Of a DNA stretch of 64,000 nt, positions 16,026 to 26,176 are shown piece by piece. The notes beneath the pieces were generated by a model. That model made no database searches. It was given only the letters and a program-made list of their open reading frames with translations, and was not told the DNA's origin. Location of the stretch: the NCBI GenBank assembly GCA_030041435.1, contig JASHNW010000104.1:21342-85341 (forward strand). Reading direction: 5' to 3'. The translations under genes and the position numbers were made by a program. Source of the DNA: Acidobacteriaceae bacterium (GTDB taxonomy: Bacteria > Acidobacteriota > Terriglobia > Terriglobales > Acidobacteriaceae). The first letter of the stretch is position 1, and each line of letters starts with the position of its first letter.

Positions 16026-18206
16026 TTAGACTGCGCCGCCGCTGCTTTCGTGAGAGCTCGCCGTCGACTTCCGTACTTCCACCACCACGGAATAAAACGT
16101 CGGACCTCCGCCCAGATCGTTCAGGCGCTGCGACGTCAGCAGATTCACATTATGGCCGCCGGCCGAAAGCTTATTCCATCCCAGGCGCGCCGCCACCACG
16201 CCGCGGCGGACGCTGCCGTTCACGTGTGCGCGCAGGGCGAGCGATCCCCGTGCGTTGAAGACATCCACCGCGTCGCCGTCGGCAATGCCGCGCACCCGCG
16301 CGTCGTCAGGGTGCATTTCCAGCACGTCCCCATGTCCGGACTCGAGCTCCTGATGCGCCGGGATGTTGGCAAAGGTCGAGTTCGTATAGTTGTCGGCCTT
16401 GCGCGGCAGGAACTCGAGCGGATAGGCGCCGCTCCCTGTGTGGCGCGATTCCGCTGCGGCGTGGAACGCCGGCAGTGGGTCCATCCCCTGCGCCGCCAGC
16501 GCCTCCGAGTAGAATTCGATCCTGCCGCTCGGCGTCGGGAACGGACCTTCTGCGAAGGGCAGGAATTTCTCGCCATGGCGTTCCGCGGCAAATTGCAGCC
16601 GCTGCGCTCCGCCGGCCGCATGCAGCGACTCCGGAGTGATGCCGGCCAGCCACGGATCCTGGCGATCGGCATCGTCGACCCGCAGTGCCTGCGCGATCAT
16701 GTCGTCGACCGTATCCCGGAAACATGGCTCAGGGAAGCCCATCCTCTGCCCGAGCTGCGAGAACAGCCACACATTCGAGCGCGCCTGGCCGGGTGGCTCA
16801 ATCGCCTGCTCCGACAGCTGCACATAATAGTGTCCGTACGCGCCCTGAACGTCCTTGTGCTCCAGAAATGTCGTGGCCGGCAGCACAATATCGGCGTAGT
16901 CGGCCGTGTCCGTAAAAAACTGCTCGTGCACCACCGTGAAGAGATCCTGCCGCGCCAGTCCGCGCAGCACCGTGCCCTGGTCCGGCGCAATCGCCGCGGG
17001 ATTTGAGTTGTAAACGAACAGCGCGTGGACCCGAGGTCCGTCCTCAGCCTTGCTGCCCAGTTCCGTCAGCGCGTTCCCCAGCACCGCCATGTTCACCACC
17101 CGCGCCGGCCGTCCCAGCGGGCTGGCCAGCATCAGGTCAGGACGCTCCAGCACCTCGCTGTCCCAGCCGAAGGCCCCGCTCGTCGAAAGCTGCAGCCCGC
17201 CGCCCAGATGCTTCCATGCGCCGGTCAGCGCGGGCAGCATGGCAATGGCGCGGACCGCCGCCCCGCCATTATCCGACCGCTGCACGCCATAGTTCACACG
17301 GATGACCGCCGGCTTCGTCGTGCCGTATTCGCGCGCCAGCCGCTCGATATCCTCCGGCAGCATGCCCGTTAGGCTGGCGACATATTCCGGCGTATACGCG
17401 GCGACCCGCTCGCGCAGTTTCCCGAACCCTTGCGTCCATTGCTCGACGTACTCGCCGTCATACAGGCGCGAGCGGATCAAAACATGCATCAGCCCCAGCG
17501 CCAGCGCCGAGTCCGTCCCTGGATTGATGGCGATGTGCCAGTCGGCGGCCCGCGCCGTGCGCGTCGCAAAGGGGTCGATGACGATCAGCTTCGCGCCATT
17601 GCGGCGGGCTTCCTCGATAAACGGCCACAGGTGAATATTGTTGCCGTGGATGTTGGCCGCCCACGCGATGATGAGCCGCGCGTGCCGGAAGGCCTCTGTA
17701 TCCGTGCCCAGCTTCCGGCCGTAGACGGACTTCAGCGCTTCGCCGCCCGTCTGTGCGCAAATCGTGCGGTCCAGCTGCGACGCGCCCAGCCGGTGAAAGA
17801 AACGGCGGTCCATGGAGCCGTAGCCGAGCACTCCCATCGTCCCGGCGTAGGAATACGGCAGGATCGACTCAGGTCCGTGCGCCGCTGCAACAGCCGCCAG
17901 CCGCGTGGCAATCGTGTCCAGAGCCTCGTCCCACGAGATGCGCTCGAAAGCCTCCGCCTCGCCGCGATGCGGCAGCGATCCTTTGGGCACGCCCGCGCGC
18001 CGGCGCATCGGATAGAGCAGCCGGTCGGGCGAGTAGACCCGGTCGAGATATTTGGCCACTTTCCCGCAGAGAAATCCCCGCGTCACCGGGTGAGACGGAT
18101 CGCCGCGCATCCGCGTCGCCCGTCCCGTCTCGTCGATGGTGACGAGCACGCCGCACGAATCGGGGCAATCGTGCGAGCAGACGGCGTGGACGGTCTTCGC
18201 GGGCAT
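16026..18206 (-). CDS. Molybdopterin oxidoreductase (Mo-bis-MGD, [4Fe-4S])
   Basis: DMSO reductase superfamily enzyme of 726 residues. C10, C14, C18 and C47 (CSHDCPDSC ... GFLCGK) are spaced for the N-terminal [4Fe-4S] cluster. The molybdopterin domain follows (RISWDEALDTIATRLA, then TICAQTGGEALKSVYG), and the C-terminal dinucleotide-binding domain shows NIPAHQELESGHGDVLEMHPDDA. There is no Tat or other signal sequence, so it is probably cytoplasmic. No iron-sulfur or membrane subunit lies next to it. The substrate cannot be deduced; relatives are annotated as formate-dehydrogenase- or polysulfide-reductase-like. Confidence 0.85.
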   Translation of the reverse strand: MPAKTVHAVCSHDCPDSCGVLVTIDETGRATRMRGDPSHPVTRGFLCGKVAKYLDRVYSPDRLLYPMRRRAGVPKGSLPHRGEAEAFERISWDEALDTIATRLAAVAAAHGPESILPYSYAGTMGVLGYGSMDRRFFHRLGASQLDRTICAQTGGEALKSVYGRKLGTDTEAFRHARLIIAWAANIHGNNIHLWPFIEEARRNGAKLIVIDPFATRTARAADWHIAINPGTDSALALGLMHVLIRSRLYDGEYVEQWTQGFGKLRERVAAYTPEYVASLTGMLPEDIERLAREYGTTKPAVIRVNYGVQRSDNGGAAVRAIAMLPALTGAWKHLGGGLQLSTSGAFGWDSEVLERPDLMLASPLGRPARVVNMAVLGNALTELGSKAEDGPRVHALFVYNSNPAAIAPDQGTVLRGLARQDLFTVVHEQFFTDTADYADIVLPATTFLEHKDVQGAYGHYYVQLSEQAIEPPGQARSNVWLFSQLGQRMGFPEPCFRDTVDDMIAQALRVDDADRQDPWLAGITPESLHAAGGAQRLQFAAERHGEKFLPFAEGPFPTPSGRIEFYSEALAAQGMDPLPAFHAAAESRHTGSGAYPLEFLPRKADNYTNSTFANIPAHQELESGHGDVLEMHPDDARVRGIADGDAVDVFNARGSLALRAHVNGSVRRGVVAARLGWNKLSAGGHNVNLLTSQRLNDLGGGPTFYSVVVEVRKSTASSHESSGGAV

Positions 18207-18239
18207 AGACCATTGTAGCGTTCAGCGGCCATCCATCTG

Positions 18240-18506
18240 TCAGAAGAGGTCGGAATGCGTTCCTGTGCGTGTCAGAAAAACACTGTTACCTTCGACCTTG
18301 TAAATTAGGAGCCAATCCGACTCGATGCGGCAATCCCGAAAGTGCCGCCAATTGCCGCTCAGGGGATGATCTTTGTAACGCAGCGGCAAAGGTTTATCGT
18401 CGCCAGGCAGAAGGATCAAATCGCGAAGCTTTGACATATCCTTGCCGCGACGCTGGAGGAGTTTCACATCGCGCCGAAACTGTGAACCCTCGACCAGGCT
18501 TCTCAA
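18240..18506 (-). CDS. RelE/YafQ-type mRNA interferase toxin
   Basis: An 88-residue protein of the RelE/ParE superfamily, YafQ branch, expected to cleave mRNA in the ribosome. The core reads FRRDVKLLQRRGKDMSKLRDLI, then LPLRYKDHPLSGNWRHFRDCRIESDWLLIYKVEGN, which includes the conserved H-x-L-x-G-x-W/xxR-x-C/H-I-x-x-D-W-L-L-I-Y segment of YafQ. It overlaps its antitoxin by four bases (ATGA). Confidence 0.9.
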   Translation of the reverse strand: MRSLVEGSQFRRDVKLLQRRGKDMSKLRDLILLPGDDKPLPLRYKDHPLSGNWRHFRDCRIESDWLLIYKVEGNSVFLTRTGTHSDLF

Positions 18507-18757
18507 ATCCCGAGATCCTTAAGAAGCTCTTCAGCACTGCGGAACCGCTTTCCCTTGCCGCGATCGGCGGATTTCATTGCCCTGACTGTCACGGGATTCG
18601 GAACCTTGACTTCGAATGGAAGCGCCTTTTCAGCGGCGACGCGGACCAGCAGCATGCGCACAGCGTCGGACACCGACATGCCCATCTCTGCCAAAGTTTC
18701 GGCGGCTTGCTCCTTCACCTTCTCATCGACTCTGATGTGCACCATTGTGCCAGCCAT
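18503..18757 (-). CDS. RelB/DinJ-type antitoxin
   Basis: An 84-residue protein with a ribbon-helix-helix N-terminus (MVHIRVDEKVKEQAAETLAEMGMSVSDAVRMLLVRVA) as in DinJ and RelB, and a C-terminal tail (RFRSAEELLKDLGI) that would bind the toxin. The ATG at 18757 has GAAGGGC upstream and begins the homologous region; the frame continues upstream through the operator without homology. A perfect palindrome lies immediately upstream, so the operon is probably autoregulated. Confidence 0.88.
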   Translation of the reverse strand: MAGTMVHIRVDEKVKEQAAETLAEMGMSVSDAVRMLLVRVAAEKALPFEVKVPNPVTVRAMKSADRGKGKRFRSAEELLKDLGI

Positions 18758-18770
18758 GGGGCAGCCCTTC

Positions 18771-18789
18771 TGAGATACGTTGTATCTCA
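18771..18789. promoter_or_regulatory. Palindromic operator of the toxin-antitoxin operon
   Basis: TGAGATACGTTGTATCTCA is a perfect 8-bp inverted repeat around GTT, 13 bases upstream of the antitoxin ATG and just beyond the stop of the kinase gene at 18792. The position and symmetry fit a ribbon-helix-helix binding site for the encoded antitoxin. Confidence 0.65.
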
Positions 18790-18791
18790 AT

Positions 18792-20255
18792 TCATCGCGC
18801 CGCCTTCGCGGCCGCCTCACCCGCTTCCGCAGTCATCGCCGCCGGCGCCATCGGCAGCGTAAACAGAAACGTCGCGCCCGCGCCCAGTTCGCTCTCCGCG
18901 CGAATCGTTCCGCCATGCGCGATCACGATGTGCTTCACGATGGCCAGCCCCAGCCCCGTCCCGCCCGACTCGCGCGAGCGCGCCTTGTCCACGCGATAGA
19001 AGCGCTCGAAAATGCGGTCCAGATGCTCGAGCGCGATGCCCTGTCCGAAATCCTGGACGTAGAACTCAACCACATTCTCCAGCGGTCGAGCCCCGACCAC
19101 CACGCGGCTCCCCGCCCCGCCGTACTTCATCGCGTTCTCGATCAGGTTGCCGAATACCTGGGTCATCGCGTCCACATCGGCCAGCACCATCCTGTCCGTC
19201 AGCTCGCCGGCCTCCAGCGCCACCCCCGACTCGACCACCATCCCCGCCAGCGACTCGATCGCGTCCTCCACCAGCGCCGAGGCGCGCATCGGCTGCGTCT
19301 TCAGCTTGTGCTGGCCCGATTCCACCTGGGCCAGCGCCAGCAGGTCCTCCGTCAGGCGATTCACGCGCCGCGCATTTTTCAAAATGATGCCCATGAATTC
19401 GCGAGCGCTGTCCGGCAGTTCCATTCCCTCTTCCAGCAGCGTCTCCACATAGCCGGAGATGGATGTGAGCGGCGTGCGCAGTTCGTGGCTGACATTGGCG
19501 ACGAAATCGCGCCGCGTCTTCTCCGCGCGCTCCACTTCGGTCACGTCGTGCAGCACCGCCACCGCCCCGCCGTCCGGTGTGGGCGCCGCGCTCACTTCAA
19601 ACACGCGTCCCGGCACTGCGGAAATCGCCTTGCCGCTGGAGATGCGCCGCTCCCGCAAGGCAATGTCCACGCAGTACAGCACGTCGGGATCGCGCACGCT
19701 CATCACCAGGGCTTTCCCCGGCCGTCCGGCTCCCGACGCTATCCGCTGCATCACGGAGTTCGACCAGCTCACCTGGCCCGCCGCGTTCACCGCCACCACC
19801 GCTTCCTGCATCGAATCCAGCAGCGCGGCCAGCTCCCGCTGCTTCGACTCGAGCGCGTGAAATGTCTTTTCCAGCCGTCCCGCGGTCGCATCCAGCGCGC
19901 GCGCCACTTCGCCGATCTCGTCGCTGCCCTCCTCTTCAATACGAGCCGTGAAGTCGCCGCCCGCAATGCGATTGGAGAATTCTGTGATGCGCCGCAGCCG
20001 CGCCGCAATGCGATGCGCCACCCACGCCGAAACCAGCGTGGCGAGGACCAGCGAAAGCAGCGACGCGGTGAACAGATCGCGGCGCAGAATGTGCAGCGCC
20101 GCCGCCTGCTGGGCCGGGCCCAGCAGCGCTACGCGCGCCTCCTCGTGCAGCGAGTGCGCGACGATGTTGCGGAAGGAAAAGTCCAGCACCGCCGTGCCGA
20201 TACAGAGCACGAGAATGAACGAAACCAGCAACTTCGAGAAGACTCTGCCTGTCAC
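18792..20255 (-). CDS. PhoR-like sensor histidine kinase
   Basis: Membrane sensor kinase of 487 residues. Transmembrane segments lie at about 8-25 and 62-80, enclosing only a short extracytoplasmic loop. Then come a HAMP domain (about 82-135), a PAS-like domain (about 140-240), the H-box FVANVSHELRTPLTSISGY with phospho-acceptor H257, and an ATPase domain with N-box LIENAMKYGG, DFGQGI and TGLGLAIVKHI. The order TM-HAMP-PAS-HisKA-HATPase is that of PhoR. A PhoB-like regulator on the same strand lies 4.4 kb upstream at 24698-25411 and is the likely partner, with four unrelated genes in between. Confidence 0.9.
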   Translation of the reverse strand: MTGRVFSKLLVSFILVLCIGTAVLDFSFRNIVAHSLHEEARVALLGPAQQAAALHILRRDLFTASLLSLVLATLVSAWVAHRIAARLRRITEFSNRIAGGDFTARIEEEGSDEIGEVARALDATAGRLEKTFHALESKQRELAALLDSMQEAVVAVNAAGQVSWSNSVMQRIASGAGRPGKALVMSVRDPDVLYCVDIALRERRISSGKAISAVPGRVFEVSAAPTPDGGAVAVLHDVTEVERAEKTRRDFVANVSHELRTPLTSISGYVETLLEEGMELPDSAREFMGIILKNARRVNRLTEDLLALAQVESGQHKLKTQPMRASALVEDAIESLAGMVVESGVALEAGELTDRMVLADVDAMTQVFGNLIENAMKYGGAGSRVVVGARPLENVVEFYVQDFGQGIALEHLDRIFERFYRVDKARSRESGGTGLGLAIVKHIVIAHGGTIRAESELGAGATFLFTLPMAPAAMTAEAGEAAAKAAR

Positions 20256-20304
20256 GCGCCCGTCCCAGTGCTGCCATTATCTCGTGCCCGCATGGGCACA
20301 GCCT

Positions 20305-20814
20305 TCAGCGTGCCGGAAAACCGGCCGCATCGTCTGCCGACGGTCCGTACATCCCGGGTATCGGCACATCCAGCAGCCGCAGATACACGCTGAGCTGGCC
20401 GCGGTGATGAATCAGGTGATCCATGAACACGCGGCGCAGCGCCATCGCCCGCGGCAGCGAAGCGATGGTGCGGTCGCCGATGCGGATGGTCCAGACCACC
20501 GGCAGCTGATCGTCGCGCAGGCCGGCGAGCGCCGCCCGGGCTTCCGCGCCGGCGCTGTCAAACCTCTCCAGCAGCTCCGCCGCTGAGCCGGCCAGGAAGG
20601 GCTTGAAGTCCGGAGGCCGCACGAAGGTCTCAGTCGTGACGATCGCAACGCAGCGGTTGGGCAGATCGGCCACGTGCGATGCCAGACGCCCCAGGGTCAT
20701 CGATTTCTCGTGTGGCTTCCAGGTCAGGCTGGCTTCCGGCACGCGCTCCAGCATCCGGCGCGTGCTGGGCATTTCCTCGTCGAATTCCAGCAGCAGCAAT
20801 TCCGGGATCGTCAT
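20305..20814 (-). CDS. DinB-family four-helix metalloprotein
   Basis: A 169-residue protein of the DinB/YfiT fold. The metal ligands expected of the family are visible: a His in LASHVADLP near residue 48 and the HLIHHRGQLSVYLR motif near 132-145. Family members are thiol-dependent transferases, for example for bacillithiol or mycothiol, or have no known function. The gene lies between the kinase and permease genes on the same strand. Confidence 0.8.
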   Translation of the reverse strand: MTIPELLLLEFDEEMPSTRRMLERVPEASLTWKPHEKSMTLGRLASHVADLPNRCVAIVTTETFVRPPDFKPFLAGSAAELLERFDSAGAEARAALAGLRDDQLPVVWTIRIGDRTIASLPRAMALRRVFMDHLIHHRGQLSVYLRLLDVPIPGMYGPSADDAAGFPAR

Positions 20815-20858
20815 GCGCCTATCTTATGCCCTGGCCTCCAGCGGGCATTGCATTCTCT

Positions 20859-21647
20859 TCAGGCCCGGCCCTGCATCGCCTGCACCAACAGCAGGACCCC
20901 AACCCCGGCCAGCCCCACGTACACCCACTTCAGAAACGCGTCTCCGCTCAGTCGACGATTGATCCATCGCCCCACCAGCACCGCCGGCAGCGCCACCGGT
21001 AACCCCAGCAGGTAATAGTGCGTCACCGGCCGTGTCCAGAGCCCCGCGAGCCCATATCCCGCCATGCCGAGGATGCTGGCGGGCAGGAAGTAGCCCTGCA
21101 GCGTTGCGCGAAACTGCTGCGCTGTCCATCGCCGCATCGAGCCATAGATCACCAGCGGCGGCCCGTTCATCCCATAAGCCCCGCCCAGCACGCCCGCGCA
21201 GAACCCGCAGGTCAGCAGCCACCGCCGGGCATCGCTCCGCAGCTCCAGCCGCCTGCGCCCCGTCAGCGAGTACGCCGCGAACGCCATAATCACCGCGGCC
21301 AGCATGCCCTTCACCACCCGCTGATGCGTGCTCGTCAGCAGCCACAGCCCCACCGGTATCCCGGCCAGCGTCGGAATCAGCAGCCAAACCGAGCTGCGCA
21401 GATGGATATGCCTCCAATCCTGCGCTACCACGACCGCGGCAATCGTGATCGACAGCAGCACCGCCATCGGCGCCGCCACCTGCAGCGGAATCACGGTGGC
21501 CAACAGCGGAACCGCAATCAGCGCCTCGCCAAACCCGAACGCCGAACGGATCACCGTCGCCACAAACACAATCAGCAGAATGTAAACCGTCGTCAGCTCG
21601 ATGGGGCTCTCCGGCAAGAGGAAAGGAGATCGCGGGTCAAACCCCAT
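20859..21647 (-). CDS. TauE/SafE-family anion permease
   Basis: Membrane protein of 262 residues with about eight hydrophobic segments. The family repeat is visible twice: AFGFGEALIAVPLL near residue 36-49 and GVLGGAYGMNGPPLVIYG near 152-170, the latter containing the conserved GxxxGxxGPP motif. TauE/SafE proteins export sulfite, sulfoacetate or other organosulfur anions. No sulfur-metabolism gene is adjacent, so the substrate is open. Confidence 0.85.
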   Translation of the reverse strand: MGFDPRSPFLLPESPIELTTVYILLIVFVATVIRSAFGFGEALIAVPLLATVIPLQVAAPMAVLLSITIAAVVVAQDWRHIHLRSSVWLLIPTLAGIPVGLWLLTSTHQRVVKGMLAAVIMAFAAYSLTGRRRLELRSDARRWLLTCGFCAGVLGGAYGMNGPPLVIYGSMRRWTAQQFRATLQGYFLPASILGMAGYGLAGLWTRPVTHYYLLGLPVALPAVLVGRWINRRLSGDAFLKWVYVGLAGVGVLLLVQAMQGRA

Positions 21648-22063
21648 TCTCTCATCGCCGTTCGCTCGTACCCGCTACGGCGCCTAACGGGGTATAGGTC
21701 GAAACGGAGCGCCGCCGAGATCCTCCTGAGCGGTGCACCAGCCATCCCGGCGCGGAGTCGAACGGACCCCCGTAGCGAAACGAGCGGCATGCACCAAAAA
21801 CAACTTTTGGCGCGGAGGGAATCGGTGGCAAAGCCACCGATAAAAATCCGAAGTGTTGCTTTCGCGAGGCTCCAGTGCTGGCGGCCGGATTCATATCCAG
21901 AGGTCGGCGCCTGAAAGCGAAGTATGGCCGGGCTTACGTCCTGCAGCTGTCAATGAGTGCTGATGCCTGTTGGCGACAGTTGAAAGTTTGCGCTGCGGAA
22001 AATCCCGGAACGCCAGTCGACACTTGAGGAGTAATCTCACCGGCGAGATACGAGGATGAGGAT
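21648..22063. other. Intergenic region with short inverted repeats
   Basis: No gene seen over 416 bases. ATCGGTGGC (21821-21829) pairs perfectly with GCCACCGAT (21833-21841) around AAA. A smaller CCAAAA/TTTTGG pair lies about 20 bases before it. Neither is followed by a U-tract in a useful direction. The phrase AAGTATGGCC near 21921 recurs at the right-hand end of the window. Confidence 0.4.
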
Positions 22064-22960
22064 TCATCGGATGGACGAAGTTAGGAGCTTTCGGGCCATT
22101 TGTATGAAGTTCTCCACCAGCACGGACCGGGTGCCCTGCCGGTTCCACGCAATGCCGATGGTCCATTCAGCTTCAGGAACCCTGGTTTCGCCAAATTGGA
22201 TCTGCGGCACACGCATCAGTTGCACCGCGCTCGGAGCAATACTGACGCCCAAACCGGCGCGCACCAAATTCAGCACGGTAAAAAATACATCGGCTTCCTG
22301 AACGACTCGGGGAACAAAACCGGCGGCTCGGCAGGTACGAAAAACATGATCGTAAAAGCTGGCCGAGTCAGCACGGCAGGGCAGGATGAATGGCGCGCCG
22401 CTTAAGGATGCCAATCCGCTCTTCGCATCCCAGGCTGCCTGCTCGCTCAGCACGACCATGAGCCGCTCATTCAGGATCGGGATGATTTCAATCTCTTCGC
22501 TGCGAACCGGAAGACGCACAAACCCCACGTCAATGCTTCTCTCGCCCAGCGCCTCAACCTGATCCGAGGTGGACATGTTGCGCACCGACAAATCGACGTT
22601 TGGAAATCGCTTCCTGAAGCGCATCATCAGATTCGGCAAACCACGAGCGAGAACTGCAATTCCGAATCCGACTCGCAGCGTTCCAGCCTCACCCTTCAGG
22701 GCAAGACGGGTGATTCTTTCCGCCGACTCCGAATCCTCGACTATCCGCCGCGCATGTTGCAGCAGCACCTGGCCAGCCGAAGTGAGATGCAATCCGCGCG
22801 ATCGCCGCATCAGCAATGGTCCGCCCAGCCGGTCTTCCAGGCGGCGGATTTGTTTGCTCAGGGCTGGCTGGGAGACATGGAGGATCTCTGCGGCGCGCCG
22901 GAAGTGAAGTTGTTCAGCGAGAATCAGGAAGGAACGCAGATCGTTGAGTTCCAGTCCCAT
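22064..22960 (-). CDS. LysR-family transcriptional regulator
   Basis: A 298-residue regulator. The N-terminal winged helix-turn-helix (LRSFLILAEQLHFRRAAEILHVSQPALSKQIRRLEDRLG, residues 8-46) is canonical. The substrate-binding domain starts with GTLRVGFGIAVLA and ends with a normal LysR C-terminus. It is transcribed divergently from the GH1 gene across 111 bases. A 21-base palindrome with T-N11-A character lies in that gap, so it probably controls the GH1 gene and itself; the inducer is likely a sugar or aglycone, by inference. Confidence 0.9.
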   Translation of the reverse strand: MGLELNDLRSFLILAEQLHFRRAAEILHVSQPALSKQIRRLEDRLGGPLLMRRSRGLHLTSAGQVLLQHARRIVEDSESAERITRLALKGEAGTLRVGFGIAVLARGLPNLMMRFRKRFPNVDLSVRNMSTSDQVEALGERSIDVGFVRLPVRSEEIEIIPILNERLMVVLSEQAAWDAKSGLASLSGAPFILPCRADSASFYDHVFRTCRAAGFVPRVVQEADVFFTVLNLVRAGLGVSIAPSAVQLMRVPQIQFGETRVPEAEWTIGIAWNRQGTRSVLVENFIQMARKLLTSSIR

Positions 22961-22980
22961 AACCGCAGGTTATCAAACTG

Positions 22981-23001
22981 TGTCCAATGTTTCATTGGAC
23001 A
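22981..23001. promoter_or_regulatory. LysR-box palindrome between the regulator and the GH1 gene
   Basis: TGTCCAATG (22981-22989) and CATTGGACA (22993-23001) form a perfect 9-bp inverted repeat separated by TTT. It lies 20 bases upstream of the LysR start and 70 bases upstream of the GH1 start. A symmetrical site at this position is what LysR regulators bind in divergent arrangements. Confidence 0.7.
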
Positions 23002-23050
23002 ATCTTCCCGAGGTCCGGGCAACCTCATAGGGAGTATGCGCCGCGGTTAA

Positions 23051-24640
<1,590 letters not shown>

Positions 24641-24697
24641 GAGAGGTCCGAGACATGACTTCCGGGCCCCCTGAACGCTGATCGCTGATCGCTGCCC

Positions 24698-25411
24698 CTA
24701 GCTCACCGCCCGCTCCGCCACACGCGGAATCTCAAACCGGTAGCCGGCGCCGCGCACCGTCTTCAGGAAGCGCGGGTTCTCCGGGTCGGACTCGATCTTC
24801 TCCCGGATGCGCCGCACGTACACATCCACTGACCGCGGCGTCACGAAGCGCGCATCGCCCCAAACCGCATCCAGCAGATGATCCCGGCTGAACACGCGCC
24901 CCGGATGCCGCGCCAGATAATCGAGCAGGCGGAACTCGGTCGCCGTGGTGGTCGTGAGCGCGCCGCGCACTTTCAGCTGCATCGCGCTGGCGTCGATCTC
25001 CACTTCCTCAAACAGGATGACCGAAGGCGTCGACGGCCGCTCGAACCTCCGCAGCACCGCCTTCACCCGGGCCAGCAGCTCGCGCGGAGCAAAGGGCTTG
25101 GTCACGTAATCGTCCGCGCCCAGCTCCAGCCCCAGCACCCGGTCGTTTTCGCTGGCGCGCGCCGTCACAAAGATGATGGGTATGGTGCTCAGCGAAGGGT
25201 GATTGCGCAGCCGCCGGCACACATCGAGTCCGTCGCCGCCCGGAACCATAATGTCCAGCAGAAACAGTGCCGGAGCCTGGCGTTCCGCGTCCGGAATCAG
25301 GCTGCCCGGAGTCGCGTAGATTCTGGCTGGAAAGCTCGCGGCCTCCAGATGATGCTGAATGAGGCGCGCGATGTCTGCGTCGTCCTCGAGCACAAAAACG
25401 GTCTGACTCAA
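24698..25411 (-). CDS. PhoB-like response regulator (OmpR family)
   Basis: A 237-residue two-domain regulator. The receiver domain has the acidic pair E9-D10-D11, phospho-acceptor D53 (LFLLDIMVPGGDG) and the conserved Lys in DDYVTKPFAPRELLARV. The C-terminal winged helix (TATEFRLLDYLARHPGRVFSRDHLLDAVWG, then RSVDVYVRRIREKIE and FLKTVRGAGYRFE) is typical of PhoB. The likely kinase is the PhoR-like protein at 18792-20255. The control of phosphate genes is inferred from family only. Confidence 0.9.
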   Translation of the reverse strand: MSQTVFVLEDDADIARLIQHHLEAASFPARIYATPGSLIPDAERQAPALFLLDIMVPGGDGLDVCRRLRNHPSLSTIPIIFVTARASENDRVLGLELGADDYVTKPFAPRELLARVKAVLRRFERPSTPSVILFEEVEIDASAMQLKVRGALTTTTATEFRLLDYLARHPGRVFSRDHLLDAVWGDARFVTPRSVDVYVRRIREKIESDPENPRFLKTVRGAGYRFEIPRVAERAVS

Positions 25412-25795
25412 AGCGTAGGTTCCTTTCCCACAGCGCTTCCGACCTCAGCCTAACCCAGACGGGCAAACAGAATGCAAAAGTACTGTAAATTTGACTCCCC
25501 GGCGTGCAGCCCCGGTACACAGCCGCCTGTACAGCGTCCGGACTGACCCGTTCGTCACCCCCATTCCACCCCCGTGCCCTCCCGCACCAGCCGTTTCCGC
25601 CGTCCCCAGGTTGTTTCCCTGCCACCTCTTACAGCTCGGCGCGATGCTATACTCCCGCCATTGCTTTCTGGAGCCCGTGATGAACGTTCTCGCCCCCCGC
25701 GCGAAAGTGAATGCCGGGCTCTAAGGCGACCCCTCCGGCCCCGCAGCCTGAAAGGCCCGCGTCTGCTCAGGTCCGGCGGCTCAGGAGATTTTCCG
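25412..25795. other. Divergent intergenic region with a possible small leader ORF
   Basis: This 384-base gap separates the PhoB-like gene from the receiver-kinase pair. TATACT near 25650 is a fair -10 for rightward transcription. An ATG at 25680 opens a 14-codon frame (MNVLAPRAKVNAGL) ending at 25724, preceded by CTGGAG. It could be a leader peptide or chance. Nothing else is recognised. Confidence 0.35.
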
Positions 25796-26176
25796 GTGTC
25801 GACCATCCTCTGCATTGACGATGAGGCGCTCGGCTTGCAGATCCGCAAAACCGTGCTGGAGCACGCCGGCTACCAGGTGCTCACCGCCCTCGACGGCCCG
25901 ACTGGTCTCTCCCTCTTTCGCGCCAGCCCGGTGGACGGTGTGGTGCTGGACTACTACATGCCGGAGATGGACGGCGGCATCGTGGCAGCAACCATGCGCC
26001 GCGAGCGTCCCGAGATTCCCATCATGCTGCTCTCGGCCTACATTAACCTGCCGGCCGAGGTCGTAGCCCTCGTCGATGTCACCCTGCTGAAGGGCGAAGG
26101 CCCGCTGGAATTGCTCGAGAAACTGCGGCTTATGCTGCGCGCCGGCGCCCCGTCAGCCCCCGGAGGAGCCTGTTGA
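25796..26176 (+). CDS. Single-domain response regulator (receiver only)
   Basis: A 126-residue receiver domain with no output domain. The acidic pocket is D8-D9, the phospho-acceptor is D52 (VVLDYYMPEMDGG), and the Lys lies in VTLLKGEGP. The GTG start at 25796 has AGGAG eight bases upstream; homology begins here although the frame is open for a further 74 codons. The stop overlaps the TTG start of the kinase gene, so the two are coupled. It probably passes phosphate to or from the downstream kinase. Confidence 0.88.
   Translation: MSTILCIDDEALGLQIRKTVLEHAGYQVLTALDGPTGLSLFRASPVDGVVLDYYMPEMDGGIVAATMRRERPEIPIMLLSAYINLPAEVVALVDVTLLKGEGPLELLEKLRLMLRAGAPSAPGGAC

Noticed and set aside
13959..17006. 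A 1015-codon plus-strand frame across bamA and the molybdopterin enzyme
   Set aside because: It runs antisense to two clearly recognised genes and has typical high-GC shadow composition (Arg, His, Gln-rich).
21821..21841. Intrinsic terminator
   Set aside because: The hairpin is perfect, but it is followed by an A-run on the plus strand and no U-run on the minus strand, so it does not fit an intrinsic terminator for either neighbour.
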